From Acidobacteriota bacterium (GTDB lineage: Bacteria > Acidobacteriota > Terriglobia > Terriglobales > Acidobacteriaceae), in assembly GCA_018268895.1 (NCBI GenBank), contig JAFDVP010000001.1, positions 1-64,000 of the forward strand: DNA of 64,000 nt, written 5' to 3'. Below are positions 1-7,768 of the stretch, in pieces. Every line of letters starts with the position of its first letter. Within the stretch, counting starts at the first letter, position 1. Made by a program: the position numbers and the translations under genes. The notes beneath the pieces are model-generated. The model worked only from the letters and a program-made list of their open reading frames with translations. It was not told the DNA's origin and did not search any database.

Positions 1-3000
1 CTGAATGCCGATGGCACCACGGGATCACTCAGCCGTGTCACAACGGACGGCACACGAACCTATGGACGATCACCCAGCACCAATGGTTCAACGACCACCT
101 TGCAGGATGAGGCGCTGAATCAGACGCTGTACACCTTTACCGATACGAGCGATTCATTTTACGAAACACATCGACAGGTTTATCAGGGGTCTGTGGCTGC
201 CAGCACTCCCCTTCTCGATAGACAGACTTGCTACAACAATGCGGCGACGCCCTGCGACGGACAGGCAATTACACTTCCGATTACAGCAACAAAGATTATT
301 TCGAGCCAAAACGGCGGAAGTTCGAGTCAGACTCAAGACACTTATGACGGCCCAAGCGGGCTGCTTATCACCCATAAAGACCTTGACTATGGTTCTGCTC
401 TTCTCCAGACGACAACATATTCCTATGTCACCCCAGGCAGAGTTTCGAGTGTTTGGGTACAGGATGGCGCAGGCCATACTGTATCCCAGGTGACCTATGG
501 CTACGACGAGCAAACACCGACTGCGACTTCGGGGCTTCCACAACACAATGCAGTCTCTGGTCCGCGTGGGAACCTGACATCGTCGCATACCGTAATCAAT
601 CCGGTTGTCGGCGGGGCGACGCTCGATACAGCCGCTACATATTACGATACCGGTGTTCCCGTTAGCTCCACCGATCCCAATGGAACGACACAGTACAGCT
701 ATGAGTCCACGCAGGGCTTCGCGACGCAGGCGACGCCACCTACTCCATCCAGCGGGGTCTCGCTTCCAGCGACAGCAAGCTACGATGTCGCCTCAGGCAT
801 TCCACTTTCAGCATCGGATGCCAATAACACCACCACGCCGATGGTGCAATTAACCCAATACGACAGGTTGCTGAGACCAAAACAGATTAACACTGTGGAC
901 GGCGGAAGCACGACGTACAACTACGGCATGTACTCTACCTTTCATACTGTCGACGTTTTGACTCCGAACGGAGGGTATACATCAACACTTTATGATCCGT
1001 ATGGACGCACCAGCCGAGTTGCCGTTCATAACGGCAGCAGTGATCCACAGAAGGACTGGTATCAGGTCGACTACTGCTATGACGTTGCCGGGAACCTTCA
1101 GTTTGTTCCGTCACGGTATCAAGGGGCAGGATTTGATACGCCGAAACAGTGCTCAGGCACCGGAACCACGTACACCTACGATGCTCTTGGCCGCGTCACC
1201 AATATCAATACTCCCGATGGCAATACAACATATCAATATGCCGGCCGCGCGGTGAAGACCACCGACGTCAACCAGGTCATAAAGATCACGCAGTACGATG
1301 CGTTGGGGAGGATCGCAGCGATCTGCGAAGTTTCGGGCACCTCTTACCAGAGTGATTCACCGCAGAACTGCAATCTGGACATTGCTGGCACAGGCTATCT
1401 CACGACCTACGCCTATGATCTTGTCAACCACACAACAACGATCACTCAGAACGTACAGCAACGCATCTTCCAGACAGACTCGCTGGGTAGAACGATCTAC
1501 ACCAAAGAGCCTGAGCGGGGAGAGACGACGTACAGCTATGGATATAATTCGACCGGGTTGCAGGTGACTCGCACCAGGCCCAAAGCCAACCAAACCAATA
1601 CCGCTACAAAGACCCATACTGTTACTCAATACGACTCTGCGGGCCGCGTTGTTTCGGTAAGCTATGACGACGGTACGCCAACAAAGACATACCAGTATGA
1701 CCAGGCGACTGCCTGGGGAGCAGGCACCTTGAGCCTCGGAAGCAGTAAAGGGCGACTTACATCTGCAATCGCAAACCCTCCAACCAATTGGGTGGGAGGC
1801 GCCTACTTTATCTATGATTCGATGGGACGAGTTACGAGCACATCCCAGTGCCTTCCATCCGGATGCGGAAACGCCACTTACGATAAGACTCTGATTTACA
1901 CATACGACACTGCCGGGAACATGACGAGTGCAACGGACGGCGCAGGCGCGTCGACCACATATCAATACTCGCCCGCATCTGAGGTCACCAGCATCACCTC
2001 GTCGGTGAATACGCCGACGAATCCTCCTGCTCTGGTTTCGTCCATCACCAATGGCCCCTTCGGGCCTACGGGCTGGAGCCTTGGCAATGGCCTGAATGTA
2101 CTGAAGAGCTATACGAGTACAGGGAGGCCGTATGAGAGCCGAGTCTGTCAGGGAACGGCCAGCCTGAGTTGCGCGACGCAACCCTATGGCTTCAACGTCT
2201 ATTGGGCCGGGAGCAACGTGAGCTGGGTGGACGACAACGTGATGCAGGCTGGAACGCAATATCAATACGACGACCTTGGAAGAATCTCGCAAACCAATAT
2301 CGAGTTGTGGGCGCAGGGAAATCCGCTGACATACTACCGCTATGGTTATGACCGCTATGGCAATCGCGTGAGCCAGAGCATCACCCAGGACAGCAATGGG
2401 AGCGGACCCACCACGTCATACGCCATCAACACTGCCAGCAACCAGATCTCCGGCATACAATATGACGCGGCGGGCAACATGATGAGCGATGGCCTGACTC
2501 ACACCTACGTCTATGATGCGGAGGGCAATGTCATCCAGGTGGACAACAACATCCACTATTACTACAACGCATTCAACCAAAGGGTCCGCGCGGAAAACGC
2601 CAGTTCGTCAACCGAATACGTCTACAACATCCTGGGACAGAGGGTTTCCGTGTGGGACGGCAGCACTCATTCTGAAATCAGCGGACAGTATTACTGGGGA
2701 AACAGCCCGGTGGCCTTCTATCAGGGGGGAGCTATTCACTTCCAGCACCAGAACTGGATGGGAACAGAGCGCTCCCGGACGGACCACAACGGCGCTGTGG
2801 AAGGCACCTATCAATCCCTTTCTTTCGGCGATGGCTTTAGCGCATCCGGCACCGACAATGACGCTTATCACTTTGCCGCGCTGGACCGTGACGCCGACGA
2901 CACCCACCATGCCCAGTTCCGGCAATACTCCTCAACGCAGGGGCGATGGTTGAGTCCTGATCCCTATGATGGCAGCTATGACGCATCCGATCCCCAGAGC

Positions 3001-3774
3001 TTCAATCGCTATAGCTATGTGGGGAACAGGCCGCTAAGTTCGTTCGATCCAAGTGGGCAGCTTTGCGTCAGTGCCTTTCCATATGGCAATGCCGAGGAGC
3101 CCTACATTGATCCCTTTATTAACAGCGCAGAGGACTGCGGGGCTGCGTATGGCATTTGGTATGACTCAGACTCATCCATAACTGTAACCACCGACGAACC
3201 TGATCCGATGGACCCATCCTCCGGCCCTGGACTCGGTGCCATTGCCGTCAACCCCTCCAACTCCGGCGGTAGCAACAATGGCGGTGGCGGCGGTAGCAGT
3301 TCTACCCCGTTCCCAAATAAGACGAACTGTTCGGCGACTCCGAGTCTATGGCCCCACGGAATCGCTGGCGTTGTCGGGGGTGAAGGCACTCTAGGACTAT
3401 CAAAACTTGGTGCAACAGCTCAAGGTTCAGCGGGCTTTGGATTGTTCGGGGGTAAGCCCGGAGGATTTTTTAACTATGTTGCAACTGCTGTTGCAGGTTT
3501 CCACAATCCGGGAGCACCGTATCAGCAGGGTGGCACGAACCCGACTATCTTTGGGGCCGGATTAGGAGCAGGACTAGGTGGAATGATTACCAATGCAGCA
3601 AGCGTCCAGCAAACTAGAGGTACCTTTCAACAATTCACACTATCTCTTCCGGCTGTGTCGTTTAGCTTTGCTTATGGCGGTGGAATCTGGACCGTCAATG
3701 TGACCGTTGGCCCAGGGTTCGCTGCTGCCACGACATCTACAACAACCAATACCAAAGTGAAGGGGCCGTGCTGA
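1..3774 (+). CDS. RHS-repeat polymorphic toxin-like protein, 5' end outside the window
   Basis: The frame is open from base 1, so the N-terminus lies outside the window; about 1,257 residues are visible. The first ~890 carry many YD-type RHS repeats (YDxxGRV, YDAAGN, YDAEGNVIQVD). The RHS-associated core follows at about residues 895-1015 (QYYWGNSPVAFY, then FRQYSSTQGRWLSPDPYDGS and NRYSYVGNRPLSSFDPSG). After this boundary the sequence changes to a unique ~240-residue C-terminus with a Gly/Ser linker and a hydrophobic Gly/Ala-rich part ending in Cys. In known RHS proteins the repeats form a secreted shell and the variable C-terminus is the toxin; the toxin type here is not recognised. Two small membrane-protein genes follow directly. 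The core is repeated in the downstream cassette. Confidence 0.9.
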   Translation: MNADGTTGSLSRVTTDGTRTYGRSPSTNGSTTTLQDEALNQTLYTFTDTSDSFYETHRQVYQGSVAASTPLLDRQTCYNNAATPCDGQAITLPITATKIISSQNGGSSSQTQDTYDGPSGLLITHKDLDYGSALLQTTTYSYVTPGRVSSVWVQDGAGHTVSQVTYGYDEQTPTATSGLPQHNAVSGPRGNLTSSHTVINPVVGGATLDTAATYYDTGVPVSSTDPNGTTQYSYESTQGFATQATPPTPSSGVSLPATASYDVASGIPLSASDANNTTTPMVQLTQYDRLLRPKQINTVDGGSTTYNYGMYSTFHTVDVLTPNGGYTSTLYDPYGRTSRVAVHNGSSDPQKDWYQVDYCYDVAGNLQFVPSRYQGAGFDTPKQCSGTGTTYTYDALGRVTNINTPDGNTTYQYAGRAVKTTDVNQVIKITQYDALGRIAAICEVSGTSYQSDSPQNCNLDIAGTGYLTTYAYDLVNHTTTITQNVQQRIFQTDSLGRTIYTKEPERGETTYSYGYNSTGLQVTRTRPKANQTNTATKTHTVTQYDSAGRVVSVSYDDGTPTKTYQYDQATAWGAGTLSLGSSKGRLTSAIANPPTNWVGGAYFIYDSMGRVTSTSQCLPSGCGNATYDKTLIYTYDTAGNMTSATDGAGASTTYQYSPASEVTSITSSVNTPTNPPALVSSITNGPFGPTGWSLGNGLNVLKSYTSTGRPYESRVCQGTASLSCATQPYGFNVYWAGSNVSWVDDNVMQAGTQYQYDDLGRISQTNIELWAQGNPLTYYRYGYDRYGNRVSQSITQDSNGSGPTTSYAINTASNQISGIQYDAAGNMMSDGLTHTYVYDAEGNVIQVDNNIHYYYNAFNQRVRAENASSSTEYVYNILGQRVSVWDGSTHSEISGQYYWGNSPVAFYQGGAIHFQHQNWMGTERSRTDHNGAVEGTYQSLSFGDGFSASGTDNDAYHFAALDRDADDTHHAQFRQYSSTQGRWLSPDPYDGSYDASDPQSFNRYSYVGNRPLSSFDPSGQLCVSAFPYGNAEEPYIDPFINSAEDCGAAYGIWYDSDSSITVTTDEPDPMDPSSGPGLGAIAVNPSNSGGSNNGGGGGSSSTPFPNKTNCSATPSLWPHGIAGVVGGEGTLGLSKLGATAQGSAGFGLFGGKPGGFFNYVATAVAGFHNPGAPYQQGGTNPTIFGAGLGAGLGGMITNAASVQQTRGTFQQFTLSLPAVSFSFAYGGGIWTVNVTVGPGFAAATTSTTTNTKVKGPC
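2344..3034 (+). repeat. Direct repeat copy A (RHS core, resident gene)
   Basis: This 691-bp stretch of the RHS gene, from the GGTTATGACC motif to the NRYSYVGNRPL codons, recurs as copy B at 4361-5052. Only scattered substitutions separate the copies and they become denser toward the right end. Copy A is in frame with the long RHS gene. Confidence 0.93.
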
Positions 3775-3781
3775 GGTCTAC

Positions 3782-3988
3782 ATGAGTAGCAAAGCAGAAA
3801 TAGCGTACTTGCTGTTTACGTGCGCGGTATTTGCCGGTTTAGCCCTCAAGCCCGAGTGGCTTGCATTTGCCATTTTTAGAGGGAGTGACACGCCAAACGT
3901 TCGTATTTTGCAAGTAATCCGAATTGGTGCTCTCGTTTGTAGTGCAAGTGCACTCCTAACCCTGATTTGTGAGGTTCAATCATGTTGA
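3782..3988 (+). CDS. Small two-helix membrane protein, possible immunity protein
   Basis: The 68-residue protein has two hydrophobic segments, about residues 8-30 and 46-65, separated by a short polar loop (RGSDTPNVR). It starts 7 bases after the RHS stop codon and overlaps the next small gene by 7 bases, so the three are probably co-transcribed. No family is recognised. Small membrane proteins directly behind an RHS toxin tip are often immunity proteins, above all when the toxin acts on membranes; that role is inferred here only from position and topology. No good ribosome-binding site is visible, which fits translational coupling. Confidence 0.6.
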   Translation: MSSKAEIAYLLFTCAVFAGLALKPEWLAFAIFRGSDTPNVRILQVIRIGALVCSASALLTLICEVQSC

Positions 3989-4281
3989 TAACGCATAAAT
4001 GGCTGTCTCTTCTGGTGCCATTGGGAATCGGGATTTGGGTAGCTTGCGGGGTAGCGTCCGGGCTGTATTTCCTAAGGCGTCAGATCAAAGATGTTGAAAA
4101 GAAAATCATCTCGATCATTGGATTTGGCTCAACGTTGCTGGCCTATTCGATTGTCTATCAAGGGCCACTAGGCACGCGTCTTGGAAAAGCAGCGGTAGTT
4201 GGAACAACTCTTTTGTCAGTAGGGGTTGTCGTGGTTGGTGCGATCATGTGGCTTAGATCAGACACACGCCACAAAGTCTGA
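3982..4281 (+). CDS. Small three-helix membrane protein, possible immunity protein
   Basis: This 99-residue protein has three predicted membrane segments, about residues 8-30, 42-60 and 68-92, with a basic loop (RRQIKDVEKK) after the first. Its start overlaps the stop of the preceding small membrane gene. The pair sits between the resident RHS gene and the displaced RHS tip, where immunity genes are expected in RHS loci. No family is recognised. The function is inferred from context. Confidence 0.6.
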   Translation: MLITHKWLSLLVPLGIGIWVACGVASGLYFLRRQIKDVEKKIISIIGFGSTLLAYSIVYQGPLGTRLGKAAVVGTTLLSVGVVVVGAIMWLRSDTRHKV

Positions 4282-4360
4282 CGGTAACGGACGGGTGGCT
4301 CCTACATCAACCCAGCCGATACCTCGAACCCGATAGATCCTCCCCACCCGGTTCACCTAC

Positions 4361-5052
4361 GGTTATGACCGGCTATGGCAATCGCGTGAGCCAAAGCATC
4401 ACCCAAGACAGCAATGGGAGCGGACCCACCACGTCATACGCCATCAACACTGCCAACAACCAGATCTCCGGCATACAATATGACGCGGCGGGCAACATGA
4501 TGAGCGATGGCCTGACTCACACCTACGTCTATGATGCTGAGGGCAATGTCATCCAGGTGGACAACAACATCCACTATTACTACAACGCATTCAACCAAAG
4601 GGTTCGCGCGGAAAACGGCAGCTCGTCAACCGAATACGTCTACAACATCCTGGGGCAGAGGGTTTCCGTGTGGGACGGCAGCACCCGTTCTGAAATCAGC
4701 GGACAGTATTACTGGGGAAACAGCCCGGTGGCCTTCTATCAGGGAGGAGCTATTCACTTCCAGCACCAGAACTGGATGGGAACGGAGCGTTCCCGGACGG
4801 ACCGCAACGGCGCTGTGGAAGGCACCTATCAATCGCTGCCGTTCGGCGACGGCTTTAGCGCATCAGGCTCCGACAACGACGCTTACCACTTCGCCGCACT
4901 GGACCGCGACGCCGACGACACCCACCATGCGCAGTTCCGCCAATACTCCTCGACGCAGGGACGATGGATGAGTCCCGACCCTTACGACGGCAGCTATGAC
5001 GTTTTCAGCCCGCAAAGCCTCAACAGGTATAGCTATGTGGGGAATCGACCGC
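4361..5052 (+). repeat. Direct repeat copy B (displaced RHS core)
   Basis: This is a second copy of the RHS core, 692 bp against 691 bp in copy A. The extra base is a G near 4371: CGCTATGGC in copy A reads CGGCTATGGC here. It breaks the frame between the YGYDR codons and the YGNRVS codons. To its left the similarity to the RHS gene stops abruptly, so 4361 is the probable recombination edge. Confidence 0.9.
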
Positions 5053-5687
5053 TCACCGAACTGGACCCTCTCGGACTTAACCCTGGTGACATAATAGGTA
5101 GCGACAATGGGGTCCCCACTATGCAAGGACCTGGCCTGATAGGGTGCGGCTTTAGTTGTTGGGGATGGGGTGCCGTTGGCGGAGGTGGTCCTACTCACCT
5201 TGAGCCAATGCAGCCGATACCATCCGACGGTGGAGGGGGAGTTGCGCCAATTGCCGTAGCCACTGCGAGTGTTGTCTTCATCAAATCCGTGCCCCCTTCT
5301 TGCCAGAAACAATTAGAAGACATGCTCGACGACATCAACGCCATCAGACCGCCGGGTGCAAGCATGATAATAAAGAAAGGCTTAGCTCAGCGATTTAGAC
5401 AACTGTTCAACTATCGTGACATCGATGTGCTTCAAACGCATATCGGCGAATTCCAAGGTCGTCAACGTAATCTCAAGGATAAAATTGACCAATATCGCAA
5501 TTCTTGCGGCGAACCTCCACCATTCATTGCCGAATGGGCAGACCAACCTGTTGTTGCCCCGTGGCCTAGAACTTCTAATTCCTCTGCACCGTATTGGATA
5601 GGAGCGGGCGTTGCAGCCGCAGTATGTGGTGCGCTAATCCCTGGTTGTTTAGAAATCGAAACCTTTGGCGCTCTAGCCCTTCCTTAG
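4365..5687 (+). CDS. Orphan RHS tip cassette with alternative C-terminus
   Basis: The 440-residue product has an RHS core over about residues 1-233 that is nearly identical to the resident protein, then a different C-terminal part of about 205 residues. The first in-frame ATG lies just after the one-base insertion and has no Shine-Dalgarno sequence. Expression as it stands is therefore doubtful, and the unit looks like a silent tip that becomes active by recombination. The C-terminal part contains a polar helical segment (LFNYRDIDVLQTHIGEFQ, then QRNLKDKIDQYRNSCGEPPP). From memory, a His/Phe/Gln...Tyr...Cys pattern of this kind is common at RHS C-termini. A hydrophobic Gly/Ala segment ends the protein. 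The toxin activity is unknown. Confidence 0.75.
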   Translation: MTGYGNRVSQSITQDSNGSGPTTSYAINTANNQISGIQYDAAGNMMSDGLTHTYVYDAEGNVIQVDNNIHYYYNAFNQRVRAENGSSSTEYVYNILGQRVSVWDGSTRSEISGQYYWGNSPVAFYQGGAIHFQHQNWMGTERSRTDRNGAVEGTYQSLPFGDGFSASGSDNDAYHFAALDRDADDTHHAQFRQYSSTQGRWMSPDPYDGSYDVFSPQSLNRYSYVGNRPLTELDPLGLNPGDIIGSDNGVPTMQGPGLIGCGFSCWGWGAVGGGGPTHLEPMQPIPSDGGGGVAPIAVATASVVFIKSVPPSCQKQLEDMLDDINAIRPPGASMIIKKGLAQRFRQLFNYRDIDVLQTHIGEFQGRQRNLKDKIDQYRNSCGEPPPFIAEWADQPVVAPWPRTSNSSAPYWIGAGVAAAVCGALIPGCLEIETFGALALP

Positions 5688-5702
5688 TTTTACGAGGAAC
5701 AT

Positions 5703-6206
5703 ATGACTTTACAAGACAAGACTGTGACAAAGTTGCGTGAAGCGATTAAACGCTACTTCCCCGCGAATACTTATTTGGGAAAACTTACTCCTGTAGATCT
5801 ACAGTGGACCGAGGAACTTGATGAAGAGAAAGCTCTCTATGAAAGCCTAAAAGGCAAGAATTGGACTCAAATACCCGGCGAGATACTGGATTCCCTTCCC
5901 AGCGGATACATGCTTTTGACAGATCAAGCATTTCCCCTTTTTTTCCCCGCTTGGTTGATGCGTTGTTTGGAGCAAGTAAGCCCAAGTGAAATCCAATCGT
6001 TTTTGATCTATTCCTTTTCGCCGAAACGTGACTTGGTGCCCGATACGACTAATCTCGCAGTAAGGAAGCTTAAGATACTGAACTGTGAGCAATTATCTAC
6101 TTTGCGATACCTAATAGACGAAATTTCAAATTCTCATTCATCAGAGTACGTGCGTGAACTGGCAACAAAAGCGATAGCCTTGATCGATGAAGTCAGCGTG
6201 ATCTGA
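5703..6206 (+). CDS. DUF6714-like protein, candidate cognate immunity protein
   Basis: This 167-residue soluble protein starts 15 bases after the orphan RHS tip, with a GAGG ribosome-binding site at 5694-5697. The pattern of an N-terminal helix with a YFP motif, then WTEELDEEKALYESLKGKNW, LLTDQAFPLFFPAWLM and a helical C-terminus resembles DUF6714 proteins as I remember them; a profile search was not possible. Composition is clearly richer in A+T than the RHS core, as is usual for exchanged tip/immunity cassettes. Its place directly behind an RHS tip suggests an immunity role, which is inference. Confidence 0.7.
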   Translation: MTLQDKTVTKLREAIKRYFPANTYLGKLTPVDLQWTEELDEEKALYESLKGKNWTQIPGEILDSLPSGYMLLTDQAFPLFFPAWLMRCLEQVSPSEIQSFLIYSFSPKRDLVPDTTNLAVRKLKILNCEQLSTLRYLIDEISNSHSSEYVRELATKAIALIDEVSVI

Positions 6207-6449
6207 TCCTGATGTTTGCAGCCGAAAAGGTTAGGTATGGCCCCTCCACTCCCAGTAGAGGGTGCCAACAGCACAGAAAGTATCCGTCCCTCTCCCGGAT
6301 GCCATCGTATAGATACGCCGTAACACTTGACGTGCTCCCCTGTATCCGCACATAGCGAAGTACGATTTTGTACTTTTGAGGCGGCCCCAAAAATCCGTAC
6401 CAAACGGACTGCTGATTTCTGATCAAAAGGGCAGTTTGGTTGGGAGTAA

Positions 6450-7226
6450 TTATCCGGGCATTCCTGCCTTCCAGAGTATGAGCAAGTGGTCTGCTGTAAG
6501 TCCACCGATGTTCAGGTCTTTGGTTCGGTATTTGCGCAAAAAGTTGGCCAGTTCTGCAAGGTTTGACGATGCGGATAGCTTCTGATAGAGCCTCGGGTGC
6601 TCTCTGCGGATATACGACCTCATGGCGCGGTGGTCAATGCCAAATCCGACTTGAATTCGCTGGCAACGCTTCAGCGATGCCCAGAAACCGAGGTCAGGAC
6701 ATCCGGCCAAGGCATTCGCTAATTGGCGAGGATTCGACGCAAATCTCCTCTGCTCTTTGGCAAGAAACACCTGAAGTTCTGAGAACGTTTTCGGTAGCAG
6801 AAGTCTCTTCGCGGCTGCGCTATGGTTTCCCACGAAACCAAATGGAAGCGATTGCACCGGAGTTCCCCAGGGAGTTGGGCGGGAGCCTGGATTAGCGAAT
6901 GCTTCGAACGCTTGCTTAAGACCTTTGAACTTCGGCGTTGGTGCGCATAGTGGTTCCAACTCCGGCCAGTTCATTTCGAAGAACTGGACCAGTTCATCGC
7001 GCCGCTTTGCCAACTCGGAATCGGATATGCTCTTCGGTCCTCTCTTCTGAACCGGCTTCCCGACTTGAACATTCAGCAAGCCTTCGTAGGGATCGGCTTC
7101 GAGTCTCGCAATCTTGCCCTCCAACCGTCGCACCCGCGCCTCAAGTTTGCGCCACGACTGCCGTGCGTCGAATTTATTGCCGCTATGCACGCTATACGTC
7201 GAATTGTTCTGCGATTTGCGCGCCAT
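6450..7226 (-). CDS. Uncharacterised protein of the accessory element
   Basis: The gene encodes 258 residues if it starts at the ATG at 7226; the open frame extends upstream to 7328 but that part is Arg/Val-rich and unlikely to be translated. The N-terminal part is polar and contains a predicted coiled coil at about residues 22-46 (WRKLEARVRRLEGKIARLE). The rest is basic and helical, with several Trp and Arg residues. No family is recognised. It is divergent from the replication/recombination genes and may belong to the same mobile element. A regulatory or DNA-binding role is possible but not shown. Confidence 0.6.
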   Translation of the reverse strand: MARKSQNNSTYSVHSGNKFDARQSWRKLEARVRRLEGKIARLEADPYEGLLNVQVGKPVQKRGPKSISDSELAKRRDELVQFFEMNWPELEPLCAPTPKFKGLKQAFEAFANPGSRPTPWGTPVQSLPFGFVGNHSAAAKRLLLPKTFSELQVFLAKEQRRFASNPRQLANALAGCPDLGFWASLKRCQRIQVGFGIDHRAMRSYIRREHPRLYQKLSASSNLAELANFLRKYRTKDLNIGGLTADHLLILWKAGMPG

Positions 7227-7303
7227 GCGTGATGTTCTTTTTCTTTGCAAAATCAAAGTCTTTTTGAGGGATACAACAACAACAGTGTAAATCGACCTGG
7301 ACA

Positions 7304-7672
7304 ATGAAACTCGACGGACAACGCGCATCCGAGATGGACCTAAGCAACGAAGCGACTGTCGCGTCCAGTTCGGTACCGGTTGAGTTTGCAGAACGCGACG
7401 AACACCAGAGCGGGCAACGGTTCTTGAACGGCTCCGCCCCGCGACTTAAACGGCATGTCGCGTTCTGTGACACGGCAGCCGGAGATATAGCATCCCCGGC
7501 TGCCGGTAAGGATCAAAAGCCGTTCCGGGAGTTTGAGGGCAGCGCCCTCATCGGCGGCGAAGCCGCCGTGCCTTCCCCATTTCTGGACGACGATGATCTC
7601 CAAAAGCTAATCGAATTCTTTATCCTGCTGGACGCATGGGACCGGAGGCGCAATGTTTCTCCGGTCATGTAG
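7304..7672 (+). CDS. Small acidic protein upstream of the replication initiator
   Basis: The predicted 122-residue protein has a low-complexity N-terminal two-thirds and a conserved-looking acidic, aromatic C-terminus (FLDDDDLQKLIEFFILLDAWDRR). It ends 24 bases before the candidate replication origin and 96 bases before the replication initiator, in the same orientation. The C-terminal LIEFFxLLDxWDRR pattern recalls small proteins found beside recombinases in acidobacteria, but I cannot name a family. The start codon is uncertain because the ribosome-binding site is weak. Confidence 0.5.
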   Translation: MKLDGQRASEMDLSNEATVASSSVPVEFAERDEHQSGQRFLNGSAPRLKRHVAFCDTAAGDIASPAAGKDQKPFREFEGSALIGGEAAVPSPFLDDDDLQKLIEFFILLDAWDRRRNVSPVM

Positions 7673-7695
7673 CGGCAGATTTCCGGCGGTGCCGG

Positions 7696-7724
7696 GTTGC
7701 AGGCTGTGTCTAATAGCCTGCAAC
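7696..7724 (+). other. Candidate rolling-circle double-strand origin (pT181-like nick hairpin)
   Basis: A perfect 10-bp inverted repeat, GTTGCAGGCT (7696-7705) and AGCCTGCAAC (7715-7724), encloses the 9-base loop GTGTCTAAT. The string TCTAATAGCC across loop and right arm matches the conserved nick-site hairpin of pT181-family plasmids, where Rep cuts between CT and AA. The equivalent cut here would fall between 7711 and 7712. The site lies 45 bases upstream of a Rep_trans-type initiator, the right partner for such an origin. Confidence 0.7.
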
Positions 7725-7727
7725 TCA

Positions 7728-7740
7728 CGTCACGGTGACG
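7728..7740. repeat. Short palindrome beside the candidate origin
   Basis: CGTCACGGTGACG is a 13-base palindrome with one central base, lying between the nick-site hairpin and the replication initiator start. It could be the initiator's binding site or an operator controlling it; the sequence alone does not decide. Confidence 0.5.
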
Positions 7741-7768
7741 AGGTTGGACAAAATTTGGAGTTGGTCCT

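Noticed and set aside
1357-2292. Long open frame (311 codons) on the minus strand opposite the RHS gene
   Set aside because: It lies antisense to well-formed RHS repeats, has no ribosome-binding site and no recognisable protein features; it follows from codon use of the RHS gene.
6358-6375. AAGTAC-GATTTT-GTACTT hairpin downstream of the DUF6714-like gene
   Set aside because: A six-pair A/T-containing stem with only three T after it is too weak to call a terminator, and it lies 150 bases after the stop codon.
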